Shown here piece by piece: positions 34,476 to 44,984 of a DNA stretch of 64,000 nt. The stretch is from Diphasiastrum complanatum. Lineage: Eukaryota; Streptophyta; Lycopodiopsida; Lycopodiales; Lycopodiaceae. The notes under the pieces are model-generated. The model was not told where the DNA came from, did not search any database, and saw only the letters and a list, made by a program, of their open reading frames with translations. The DNA is taken from assembly GCA_029204225.1 (NCBI GenBank), contig CM055108.1, positions 46,981,486 to 47,045,485 on the forward strand, written 5' to 3'. The position numbers and the translations under genes are program-made. Each line of letters opens with the position of its first letter. Positions within the stretch are counted from its first letter, which is position 1.

Positions 34476-34813
34476 TCACATGTGCAAAAATTTACTATAC
34501 ATACCCCCTCAGAATTTTCATTTTTTCTCGCAAACTTTTCGCTTTTCGCTCCCAATATTGCTCTCAAGCACACTCTCTATTCCTTCTTCATCCGCATCAC
34601 TCCTTGCGCTCCAGACTGAAACCGCTGTATTGCCGATATCGCTTTTGAATGCAGATCTTCTTGTTACTTTATTTCTCTTGTAATCTCACACTCAAAACCG
34701 ATATTCAGTCCTTTCTTTCGAAATTCTTTTTGCTTTCCTTATTTGCGCTTGGTTTCGATATTCAAATCACAGATTTTTTTGTTTCAAATTTACTTCTTTT
34801 GATTTTGAGAATG

Positions 34814-35706
34814 ATGGCTAGGACAAAATCCGCTGCCCGTGCCATTACCTCTGTACAGCCATCCTGTGCTCGTGTTCTCTTTGGTATTGGCCGTAAACGT
34901 GGCAGAAAGCAAGTCTGGATGAGGGAGATTAGAAGACTCGAAAGATCAACTGAATTGTTGATTCCTAGAGCTCCTTTCGGTCGATCTGTTGGGAATGTTA
35001 TCCTATCACTTGGGGTTGATGCTCATTTTCCCATGACAGCCATGCAGGCCTTAAAAGGAAGCTAGATCTCGAAGCCAGCTGCTTCCCTTCCTCCTAGAGT
35101 TATCTCTGGCAAGAGACCCCACATTTTTTTGAGCTCTGAATTAGATGCTGGAGAATCTAGTTCAGACCCAAAATCATCCTCTCCTCCTCATGTTATTCAT
35201 TCGGCTCCTCAAGAGATTTCTTCACCAAAAGTGATGATAACCCAAGAGGAGCTTGATAAAATAACTGAAAAATTTGTAAATTTTGTGTCTACATCTCTTT
35301 CTCTACATGGACATAATCTTTTTGTCAGAATTCCATACGATCCTAATTAGTTTTATTTTAATTCTGAATATTAAAATCAACACGAAGCTTACTTAGCTGA
35401 TAAAATTGATCAGCTCGGCAATTATTTTGATTTCTTTCTTCTGGATTCAAATAGAAGCTATAGATTAGGTCCAAAATTTTGTGCAGAGTTAAAAGAAAAA
35501 ACATAAGAAATTACAGATGTTATTGTAGAACCCGACAGAAACTTTTTGCAACATAGTATTAGTTTTGATTCTCAGGGTGTAGTTTTTGTTGTGAGTCCAT
35601 TTTTTATGGGAGTGGTGAAGGCAAAAGACGCCAATTTTAAAAGGGCTGTATATTTCATTGAATGCAGTCCAACGACGAAATTTTATTTGATTCCATATGA
35701 GAATAA
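34814..35706 (+). pseudogene. histone H3/CENH3-like segment fused to an unknown protein (relic)
   Basis: From ATG 34814 the protein begins MARTKSAARA, keeping the H3 N-terminal A-R-T-K. After a diverged basic tail (GRKRGRK) it reads REIRRLERSTELLIPRAPFG, matching the H3 alpha-N helix and start of alpha-1; LIPRAPF resembles CENH3 (centromeric H3) rather than canonical LIRKLPF. Similarity continues through loop 1 and stops early in alpha-2 (MTAMQAL), so the rest of the histone fold is absent. A TAG follows at 35063, but the same frame continues to 35706 with only three more stops (35348, 35372, 35501), encoding an acidic Ser/Pro-rich linker and an ordered-looking region (DKIDQLGNYFDFFLLDSN). 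A GTAAGG donor begins at 35707. The downstream part is unrecognised. It cannot form a nucleosome as it stands. Confidence 0.6.
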
Positions 35707-35843
35707 GTAAGGATTGCTAGTTTGCTTTTGTTGCTTTAATTTGGATGCTAAACATTCTTTCTGTAAAGATAAATAAGGAGGGAGTATCAAATTTTCTATG
35801 TGTAAAAGTAAACTTAGCTAATAATACACATTTGATTCTCTAG

Positions 35844-36040
35844 TTCCTAATGTCGTTCGGGAAATACCGACAATGACGACCTCATTGGGAGAAATAACCA
35901 TTGAATCTCTTAAGGTATATACAATTTATCTTTGATATGCATGTATTTTTTTAGTTTAAATCTATTTTATTCAGTTGTGGCATTCGACCGACCTTGATTG
36001 GTTGAAAAACCAATCAAGAAGACTTTCCAAGAAGGTGGGA
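35844..36040 (+). pseudogene. likely further exons of the H3-like fusion gene
   Basis: An exon-like segment 35844-35914 follows a TTCTCTAG acceptor and ends at a GTATAT donor. A second exon-like segment starts at 35975 after TTATTCAG. The two join in one open phase (EITIESLK then LWHSTDLDWLKNQ). The phase with the upstream exon at 35706 does not fit cleanly, so an indel or another exon is likely. The end near 36040 is cut by the mitochondrial insert. Confidence 0.4.
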
Positions 36041-36454
36041 ATGTTGCGTAGAACAGAAAGCTTTTCTGCGCTTCGCTCATCCCATCGTAGATATTATTTG
36101 AGCTATGCCACCGCCCATCCAGCGGGACTTTTGTCATCAGGACCTTGGGCCGTTTCAGAATCGCAGATACTACTAACTCTATTATTATGAAAATTCGTGG
36201 GATTGAGATGTAAAATTGAGAAATTATTCCAGTTCAGTAATAGTCCACCTACGGGACAAACGTTTCGCTCTCGTCGCTCGGCATGTGATAGCGTGAACCT
36301 TACAAGACCGATCCAGTTTAGTTATGGTTGGTGGAATACCCCCGAGGGGCTTAACATTACAAACACCATAAATCCGCACTCGCCCTTCGGCAATCGAGGG
36401 CTTTGCTTTCGCCACATCTCTTGACTCTATTACTTGAGGATAGAGCTGGTAGCT

Positions 36455-36520
36455 GGGCTTATAGTTTATTTGGCTTAAACGTACCGCTCATAATGGTAAG
36501 TTCGAGCCCTACTAAGCCTA
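36455..36520 (+). pseudogene. trnI(CAU): mitochondrial trnI(CAU) relic
   Basis: GGGCTTATAGTTTATTTGGC at the 5' end, an anticodon arm centred on CTCATAA with anticodon CAT, and the 3' part TTCGAGCCCTACTAAGCCTA match the plant mitochondrial tRNA-Ile read with a modified CAU anticodon. About nine bases are missing between the anticodon arm and T loop (after 36495), which removes much of the variable loop and T stem. Inactive. Identification rests on remembered family sequence. Confidence 0.78.
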
Positions 36521-37258
36521 TTCTCTACTTGCTATATCCTCCCATCCTTCGAGCTCATTCTGCAAACCTTGCTGCTTCTCCCATATATAGGGGGGTGCGG
36601 GGACGGGTTGTGATCCTGAAAAATTCACGGGTGAAAGCCAATGCCCCGCCCGGGCTTAGGGCTAATTATTAATTCCGTACAAAAGGAGGTAGTTGCGGCC
36701 TTTAGCCCTTCCATGGGCAAGCCGGAGAACGCGTTATTTTTTTTTCCACCTGGGACTTCGAATCTCCAATAGCCTCATTCCGTATGGGTATGGATACCAC
36801 AATGCTATCCATAGAGTGGTGCTGCATCCGATCCATCACGAGCGGGCTAGGTTCGTCGTGGCCCACTACCCCCAAATAAATAGAACCCTACAAGGGCACA
36901 TCCATGCCGGTCAAATAAATTTGGTACCCATTAGATTATTTATTGGACTATCAGGAACCATCACCAGGGATGCTCGCCCTTCCGGGGGGGGGGCGCGCTA
37001 TGCTTGGAAGAGGACCCCTCCTACCCATTATCTAGATGGAGGGTCTTGGAGTGAACATTTGGCAGATGAGAAGCGTCTCCTCCCAAAGAGATTACTTTGG
37101 TCCTTGTCAAGTGAGTAGCACGGTAAAGCCGAACAACAGAGCTACTCGACTAGAAGGGGGTTGGGAGCCTACGAGCGGTAACGTTCCTGAAGTTTCTCCG
37201 AGAGGAGCAGTGGAGGGAGACGGTTGCTTCTCTCATTTCTGGTCATTGTTATCACCCA

Positions 37259-37330
37259 TGGAGTATAGCCAAGTGGTAAGGCTTCGTCTTTTTATACCGA
37301 CATGCGAAGGTTTGAATCCTTTTTCTCCAG
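37259..37330 (+). pseudogene. trnQ: mitochondrial trnQ relic
   Basis: TGGAGTATAGCCAAGTGGTA at the 5' end and the GAAGGTTTGAATCCTTTTTC T-arm region ending CTCCAG match plant mitochondrial tRNA-Gln. The anticodon loop has changed: TTTTTAT replaces TTTTGGT, so the anticodon would read TTT instead of TTG, and two anticodon-stem pairs are lost. Decayed copy. Confidence 0.75.
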
Positions 37331-37585
37331 CTTTATGCAATTATTATGAACTCTACATTGGTCGAAGCTGCTACAAAGTACTTGAATGTATTTTTAATTT
37401 CAATCTAATTCGTAAAAAGAAAAGCAGGCTAACGTGAGGAACTACACAAGCCTCCCAACGAAGCCGGAATAGAACCTCTCCCACACAAAAAATAAAAGGA
37501 ATAAAGGGAGGGGGCAAGGTCCTCCCCATTTTCCCTATCCATAAGGGTGGGCTTCGCCACCAACCGATGGTAGTTTCATTATGGT

Positions 37586-37959
37586 AGTATACAAATGAAA
37601 CAAGAGGTCAAATAATTGACTATCTCAGAAAAAGCTACATAAAAACAAAAGCATTAGAAAGTGGCATGCTTGGACAAAAAATAAAATAAGACCAAACATT
37701 ACACTTTTAACAATTGGCATCACACACAATTCAAAAAAACATTGATATCTAAACCATCCACCTGAACTTAGTTTTATATGTGTTCGATCTTCAATATAAA
37801 TTAATTTTATATTTGTTCAATCTTTAACATAACTTTTAACGATATACCAAATAAATCAGAGAATTTGAACTTACACTTTGTGGAAATAGCCAGCTTTACA
37901 TACATGCTTATAATGATGATCACATAGCAATACAAAGACTACTGCTAGAGTACCCTGGA
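37586..37959. other. AT-rich stretch, no gene
   Basis: Low-complexity AT-rich DNA between the mitochondrial insert and repeat block R1. Two related words (GTTCGATCTTCAATATAA and GTTCAATCTTTAACATAA near 37780 and 37816) form a short local duplication. Confidence 0.4.
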
Positions 37960-39285
37960 TGATAGCAATACAGACTACTGCTAGAGTACCCTCTTGGATG
38001 ATAGCAAAGTCCTGAAACACATCATCCAAAAGTACCTTGGGGCATAGTTACATGGTAATTGGGAATATTGTGTTTTGGATCACGTACGAAATGAGAATTT
38101 CGAAACACTCCAGAGTTTATTATAGCATCAAGTCAAAAGCTATAAGAAATGCATGCATTTTTGTTTTTTTCATAAGACCCTTAATGGCAATGTGTTCACG
38201 GTGTATACAACAATTCAAATATGGTGCACAAAAATTGTGGAATGTAGCCATGAAAACAACATTAGTCTACATCAGATTTTAAGTTTGTCAAACTTAAAAT
38301 TGAAACTTGTGATTTTTGCACACTATCATCATATGAAAATCCATGCACATTGCATATAAAAATTGAAAAGGTTTCAAAAGTGACACCACGTAACAAACCA
38401 AAAACAGCTACTGGTCATTTAGAGTATCTCCAACTATGATCTAAGTTATTATATACATATTTGTATTGTTAACCACTGGCATAGTCTAGACTCTAGATTA
38501 AAGTGCTAATTTCTAAGTAACTATATCCGTATGACATCTACATACATGTTACATTTGTAAGATTCTTAGGAAATCATTCATTGTCAGACATAGCTCAGCA
38601 CCAGTAGTTTAGATAGAGCAATAGGATACTATAGTACATATCAGGTTATAAATCTTGACTTACATAAATGGATCATAAACATATTGGATGGATATTTAGG
38701 ATATAAAACCCTATCATAATGTAAATGTAGATAATAGACACATCTACTAACATCTAGACAGATCTATACATATATATTAGATTTAATTTACGGAGATTAA
38801 AACTGGACAAGGTGAAGACAGAGAGTGAGAAGATAGTTCACGCTTACAGACAAACCTTGCCATGATAGATGCTTTTGAGGTAGGTAAAAAAGTGGCTGAG
38901 CTCTTGGAATTGGAGAAAAGCTACAATAACCTATGGAGACAATCCATAGAACTAAGCAAATTAGTAGGGGGTAAGATCAGCATATTGAATAAAGGTATAG
39001 GGGAGTGAAATTGAGCAAAACTCGAAAACTAGTATAATAGATCTTGATCACATTGTGTGGTGGAATTGAATAGCTTTATTTTTGTAGACAATACTAAAAA
39101 GTGTTTCAGCATTAAATCTCAGTTTATTTCAACTATAGAATAATCAACTACAAAGCAATCAAATATCATATCAGACTCGACTTTTCTAAAACCAGGCCCT
39201 TATGTTTCTATTGCTGTTAGTTGCCAGTTCAGAAATGGAACGCTTTTCGTTCCGAAACAAGACCAAATTTCTTTTAGAAAATATA
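37960..39285 (+). repeat. long repeat block R1 (copy 2)
   Basis: Matches 10840-12130. Contains a local duplication of CAGACTACTGCTAGAGTACC near 37935-37990 and a small deletion near 39025 relative to copy 1. No gene. Confidence 0.88.
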
Positions 39286-39316
39286 TTATTTAGTCACTTT
39301 ATGCTCATTGACTTGT

Positions 39317-39430
39317 CATTGTCTACTAGCACCCAACGGGGTTGGCTCAACTGGTTAGCTTGGCATCCAAAGTTTCTTTGGTCCTAGGTTCGAGCCTCCC
39401 CTTGGAAACCAAGAAGCATTGTCTACTAGC
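39317..39430 (+). mobile_element. very short tRNA-derived SINE, copy 3, with 14-bp target duplications
   Basis: An 86-base insert (39331-39416) between identical 14-mers CATTGTCTACTAGC (39317-39330 and 39417-39430). A box TGGCTCAACTGG, B box GGTTCGAGCCT and terminal CTTGG-AAA-CCAAG hairpin as in the copy at 20630, with only a few substitutions. It lies in the copia-like DNA preceding the LTR at 39867. Confidence 0.88.
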
Positions 39431-39866
39431 TGTCTATCTGGTGAGGGTGCAATCTTATGGTGACAGTAAGATTTCCTCAGGTTGAGCCTCAGTCGCTCAT
39501 TTATGTCAGTTTTACAGGTTTGTGCTTGTAAGTGCCTGATAGGATGTCAGCCTAGCTAGATGGAGGATGTAAGTCTCATGGTGGCAGTGGGATTTCCTCA
39601 GTTTGAGCCATGTCGCTCATGTGGTCCACTTGTGGTCAAGTTGGATTGGGGACAAGTCAGTTGGTCGAGAGTATGGTAGACTCTCTGTATGAGCATTGTG
39701 TTTACATGATACTTTGTGAGTCAAACCCAAGTGGTTTGTTGGTGTGCTTGAATGTGAGTCAAGTACATGGTAGCTGTGATATGCATAACATCTTTTGGAC
39801 ACTCCAGACATTGCTACAAATTATTGTTTTTTTTTCACTCTTATCACATTTGAGCTTAAGGGAGAG
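39431..39866 (+). mobile_element. probable 3' internal end of a copia-like element, with polypurine tract
   Basis: No recognisable coding. Two similar words (CTTATGGTGACAGTAAGATTTCCTCAG and CTCATGGTGGCAGTGGGATTTCCTCAG at about 39453 and 39572, shown here only by position and partial sequence) make a direct repeat. It ends in a purine-rich tract, TTAAGGGAGAGA, just before the LTR start. Confidence 0.45.
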
Positions 39867-40329
39867 AGTTAGAAATCAGAGTTAATCTGATATACATTTT
39901 ATGTAAGCTCTAAATGTGATGATGTAATTGGTGTACAGTTTATTTGGTTTACTGTATATGGGTGTATTCGGGACATGACCCATTAGGATATATTGATCGA
40001 GCACTGATCCTGTAGACGACTACTTGGGTTAGCCAGGTAGCTACACATGGGAAGAATTAGCCTGTACAGAGTTATTTACAGTACTTGCTATACTTGGGGG
40101 CATGTCCCAAGTTTGTCGGTCAAATTTGGCCATATTGGGCCCGACCTTAGTTTGACAGGTGGTAGGCCAATTTTAGGACACCTGTCTTTTTCATGCAGTT
40201 TGTGAATACTTTATTTGTACAGTGTTTCTTTGTAATCTACTAGCTTTTGTTGTGCCATCTATGAGAGCTTGTGAGGAGTGGCTATGGTGATTGTGTGATG
40301 TGATCTGCATACTGCACTAGATCCTAACA
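39867..40329 (+). mobile_element. copia-type LTR (3' or solo)
   Basis: A 463-base segment begins AGTTAGAAATC (one change from the usual TGTTAG) right after a polypurine tract and ends GATCCTAACA, giving the TGTTAG...CTAACA inverted ends common in copia LTRs. No mate LTR in the window. No clear target duplication found. Confidence 0.6.
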
Positions 40330-41168
40330 GAATTTCAACTGATATCTGCCAGCGGGGCCTTTCGAAGACCGAAGTCTGTAGAGGAGAAAATCAATGAATT
40401 TTTATCAAAGTATCCCCACGAGTCATCAAGAGGCGGCTGGCAGATATCGTTTTCTGCTAAGACAATCAAGGGCAACGAACTGAAAGTACTACCCGCCCTC
40501 CAACCACAGCCAGAGTGGCGTCAGCAGTTGTTTGAAAGACACCCTGCGGCCATCAAGGCCTACGTGACGAGTCCACAACAATTATGGGTGAATGAGCACT
40601 TCCTGCCATGTCCACAAAGATCCAAATGGGCGGAATGCGACACCCCTCTGGACAAGATCACACTTCAGAATTTCAATTGGCTGGTCATACAATCAGAATA
40701 TGGGTGGACTACGGATGTAGATGCCAGAAGAGCTCTCACCGCATTCGCCAACCAATACCTCAATTGCCCTGATCCCACAGTCCGCGCGGTAGCCACTTAC
40801 GCCCGAGACTTAGAACATCTATGGGGATCAAAACTAAATGGGACAATTTTCTCCCATCCATATTCTTTATTGTTAGTAAGGCGCTACCTTTAAACAAAAT
40901 TGAAGATCAGCTGCCAATAGCTCGTGTCTATTACCGAGCTGCGCTTCAGGGTGATGCATGGACACGCCGATTCCAAACATGGGTCGACCAAGATTGGCTG
41001 CGGGAGCCCACAAGTCTCTTCACACACCAAAAGACTTGAAGAAATTGGACCGCCTCAACTTTATGGAAGACGTCACCACCTACCTCATGTAGCAAAGGCG
41101 GGCGAAGAAAACGCTCTACTAAATCGGCAGAGTGCCGAGGGACCGACACTACTTCAGGCCGTGGGTCC
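40330..41168 (+). pseudogene. unrecognised coding remnant next to the Tat-like 3' LTR
   Basis: From about 40370 the plus strand is open for about 170 codons to 40893. It encodes a tryptophan-rich protein with GGWQISFSAKTIKGN, WVNEHFLPCPQRSKW and YGWTTDVDARRALTAFANQ. Coding continues in another frame to about 41037 (RVYYRAALQGDAWTRRFQTW) and then a third, so at least two frameshifts. GC content and codon usage are unlike the neighbours. Being directly upstream of the LTR, it may be an extra ORF of that element or a captured host gene. No polypurine tract precedes the LTR, which argues for truncation or rearrangement. Family unknown. Confidence 0.5.
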
Positions 41169-41987
41169 TGTTGGGGGTATTTCCAACAAAGTGTAAATAA
41201 ATAAAATCATTCAATAAAATGTGTTGCGAGGGCATGGCATCTTGCACGCGTAAGCCCATGGCCCAATGAGCACACAAGTAAAGTTGTAAATAAAATAAAC
41301 TTGACTTGGGCCTTGGAATTAAAATAAAACTAGAGGCCCAAAGTCATTTTTAAACTTAGAGATTATTTTTTAGAGTTGGGTCCAAATTGGGACTCACATG
41401 AATCTTGTGATTACCAATGTACTACTTGTGGACCCTTGGATCAAGTTGGGTCCAAGATGAATGGATAGGATCATTGTGAATATTAGCCAATAGGATTGAG
41501 GGGCAAGGGCCTTCCCCATTTTATAAAAAGGCACAATTTGTACCCTATTTTCATGCTTAATGAGAAGGAGGAAACTCTACCAATTTTGGAAGAGAAGCAT
41601 CCTCATTTGCAATTCAATGCTTGCTATTACTCTTGTTGTTTTCTATTGCTTTCAAGTTCATGCTTTTTGGTTTCAATAGTTTATGTTACTCCTTTAGCAA
41701 GTACAATGTGCATTTGAGCTAACCTCTAGCCTCCCTCTATCTCTCTCTTCTATCTTCTTTCCCCTCCATCTTTTCTAATCATCCCCTTCCTTTCACCTAC
41801 AATCATGGTGAATGTTAGTGTAGAGGAGTAGAGTTAAGGGAGAGTAGTGTTAGTGGTGAGTAGAATTAAGGGAGAAAGTAGGAAACTAACTGAAAATAGC
41901 ATCTATGCATAGTTAAGTACCTATCCAGTGATCTAACCCTTGTTGACAAGCGGGAGGGCTATACTACGCGAGATCGTCGACCCTACA
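41169..41987 (+). mobile_element. LTR of a Tat/Athila-like gypsy element (plus orientation)
   Basis: 819 bases beginning TGTTGGGGGT and ending GACCCTACA. It matches the LTR at 57758-58575, which is on the minus strand. The following ACAAT (41988-41992) equals the complement of ATTGT beside the other LTR (58576-58580). A TATA-less U3 is followed by CT-rich DNA (near 41725-41790). The 84-residue-type frame at 41496-41717 is present in both LTRs and is not considered a gene. Confidence 0.85.
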
Positions 41988-44975
41988 ACAATAGATACTA
42001 TTTTTTTTGTTCAAGGTTATTTTCGAAGCATGAGTAACCCTTTTTCAACAATTGATTTGAATAGGTAATTCTGCTCTACTTGTCGGATTTTCAATACTCT
42101 TTTGACTACTAGGCAAATAAAATGATTAAATCCATAGCGATATTTTGCACTATGCTTGACACAAACAACCTTGTCCATTTTAGGAAGAGGAGCATGCTAG
42201 TTATGGCTAGAAAACCAACCTTTAAACCCAAGTGCTATAGATGATACCCTTTGCAAAGATTATTTCGGCTTTACAGAGTTGGAATATGAAGACCTTACAT
42301 GCACGAGAAGCTTGTATGTAGTTGTCTTTAATGCATGCAATATATATGACTTTGCCATCCTAGAAATATAACTAGTGACTCCTATTATTACCAGTTAGCA
42401 TCACACTTGTTTGTAGTCCACATCGTTTTACCTCTTAGTATGTGGACAAGTACTTCTAGGTAATATAGAATTTTTCCTTTGAAATTTTTAGTTATGTATA
42501 ATCATTTTTTGTGCCTTTCTTCCTCTTTGTTCTGCATGAGCAAGCTACATCAAGGGGAGAACATCTATGGGCATTTTGAGTTATACAAATGATAAGAAGA
42601 GAAAGATTGCATATTTATAGTGGATCTTCTTTTTCAATGTGGGTCCGTCCATTTCTTTTTTATTTTATTTGAAAATACTTTTCTTTCTTCAATTTGCCAA
42701 AGTAGCCTTAAGCATGTCGAACACCTTTTTTTGTACTCTCCCATCCCACGATAGAGATGCATGACATATGATGTTTTCATTCTCACTAATAACTAGAAAG
42801 GATCCTCTCTTCCCAAAGGAACATAGCTGGGCACATACCAAAAATCCTTGTGTACAAGTTGAGATTGTTACGTATTTCAATGAGCGCCTAAGAAACTTGC
42901 AAATGTAATGTATGCATTGAGTTCAAACTTATTGGCAAGTGGCAACTTACTAAGGGCAGTGCCAAAGCGACTTACTAGGTAAGCAGTGGCATGGGTATGC
43001 AATACTAAATGCTGACGATGATTTGTAGTCGTTTGGTATGCATATTCATTTTCCTATGCAAAAAGAAGTCAGTTTAATATCAAACAAATCACATAGTATA
43101 TACATTAGGAAATCAGCTCTTGTGCACTAAGCACTCTCCCTTGTGTTACGAGAATTTCTAGTTATAGTCTATTACAAACTCTTGTGATGAGGAAAGGTTC
43201 TTCCCTATGCATTCTTGTAGACAAGTCTACGATTCTCAACATGTACGTTGCATGCCTATTGATGCCATCTTTAGGAATTACATTCATAGATACATGTAGC
43301 AATCTACAATATTTGTTGTGTCTTTTGTTTGAATCTAGCTATGCACATTTCTCCTTAAGTTTTCATATGATTTTGTTCTTTGGGGTTGCTCATCTATCTT
43401 GTTTTTTAAAGGTTAAAGAGTTTTCATGATATCAATTTAATTTTTATGAAAATTATATTGATTATAGTATGAATAGATATGTTAGTATATTTGGATATGA
43501 ACCACACACTCTCATCAATGGTAAAGTAGAGAGTGCAAAGACATCATATATGTAGAAAACATGATTTCTTGCCAAGGAAAAGGTGAAGTGAGACCAAGAT
43601 TGAACATATAAAACCCTTACACTTTTAATACATGGACCTAGTTTTTCTTCGAGTTGTTCAGGACTAGATTCTACATGCTAACAAAAGCTTCATTTCTATG
43701 GACTGTGATTAAGGTTTGGGATAGCTACGGACCATAATTGGCCATGAGTAGTTGAGACTCACTACAATCAAATGGAAAAGTTGAATAGATGAGTGAACCA
43801 AGTGGTCAAGGATATTCTTCACGTATTTATTAGATACAGGCTGAATGAGGGACATACCTCGCAGTCTTGGAGTTTGCTTACAAAAGAAAAAACATTCAAC
43901 CATTGTTACGTGTCCTTTGATGATGACGTATGGATATGAACCACACTATCTCATCAATGGTAAAGTAGAGAGTGCAAAGACATTATATATGTAGAAAACT
44001 TGACTTTTTGCCAAAGAAAAGATGAAGTGAGACCAAGATTGAGTAAGGGCTATGTGGGTCAACATAGAAAACCCTTACACTTTTAATACATGGACTTAGT
44101 TTTTCTTAAGGACTAGATTCTACATGCTAACAAATGTCCAAAGTTGGACCATAGATTGCTATTGTTAAGGTTGTTAAGTCTGATTCTTGAATAGTTGGTA
44201 GCATGGAAGGGATATCTCTAGAAGACGTGACTTAGGAATGATTGAATTTTTTGTCCCTTCAGGCTGCATCAAATCTGTGGTAGAAAGAAGTAGGCAAATT
44301 TCAGATTTAGCTACTCCATTTGGCTGGCTCAATTCGCTGATAAGAAACCACAACACACTCTGATTCTTGAAGATTTGCTTGCTGTCAAAACTCACTGTTA
44401 GAAAGTTGAATTTTAGATCTTGATGGCTGCTCCTAGGTCACTGGAACCTTTGAATTGATGGCTGAAACAGGAACAAATTTCGGCCCCTCCTCAATCGCTA
44501 ATGAATCCAATTTTGTAGGGAGCAAATCTGCTGCCTTTCTAGGAGTCAGAATTTTTGGAAATTTGGATTGATTTCTGGCTGAAAAATTTTAGTAGTGGAA
44601 ATCACTGGTCAGCTACCCTCCAATCGCTGAAATTTCAAGCAGATTTTGTGAAAGTTTGTTGCGATTTCTCTGCTCCCTCAGTCGCTGATTTTCCTGGTCT
44701 GCTGTCTTTCAGGTCAAAATTCCTGACCTTTGTAACTCTTTTTCCAGAAATTTATGACTGTTGTTGACATTACTATCAGATCAGTCGTTGATGGCTGAAA
44801 AGATGCTTTCCTAGCTCACTAACAAATCAACTTTTGGAGGCCCAAAACTTTTGTTGAAAACTTGCCTGATTCCAAAGGAAATCAGTCGTTTCTTTGCTGC
44901 TTCCCCTGTGACCTGCCTTCTCTACGAATTGACCTTTCTTCAAAATGCTTTCAAAAGGTGCCTAAACTGGGCATA
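41988..44975 (-). repeat. long repeat block R2 (copy 2, inverted)
   Basis: Reverse match of 14030-17150. The 41988 boundary is the LTR insertion point; the 44975 boundary joins gene D's upstream remnant. Contains the gypsy integrase debris at 43700-43990. Otherwise no gene recognised. Confidence 0.86.
43700..43990 (+). pseudogene. Ty3/gypsy integrase C-terminal fragment (copy 2)
   Basis: Plus-strand pieces in different frames: ETHYNQMEK, VNQVVKDIL, LEFAYK and TYGYEPHYLINGKVESAK. These correspond to the last catalytic-core helix and the Y-G-x-x-P region of gypsy integrases. The reverse-orientation counterpart is at 15100-15420. Old relic with frameshifts and stops. Confidence 0.6.
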
Positions 44976-44984
44976 AGTTGCACG

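Larger units (their letters stand above)
36041..37585 (+). other. nuclear insertion of plant mitochondrial DNA (NUMT)
   Basis: Base composition changes sharply to GC-rich, with C-runs and G-runs (near 36985-36995) typical of plant mitochondrial intergenic DNA. Two decayed mitochondrial tRNA genes, trnI(CAU) and trnQ, lie on the same strand. Other frames open here (for example 36693-37118) match nothing I recognise and are probably composition artefacts. Both ends are approximate. It interrupts the last exon of the H3-like relic. Confidence 0.75.

Noticed and set aside
36693-37118. 141-codon ORF in the mitochondrial insert
   Set aside because: Frame is open mainly because of GC-rich composition; no mitochondrial protein recognised and it overlaps noncoding mitochondrial-type DNA.
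41496-41717. 73-codon ORF inside the Tat-like LTR
   Set aside because: Present in both LTRs only because LTRs are identical at insertion; hydrophobic, no motif.
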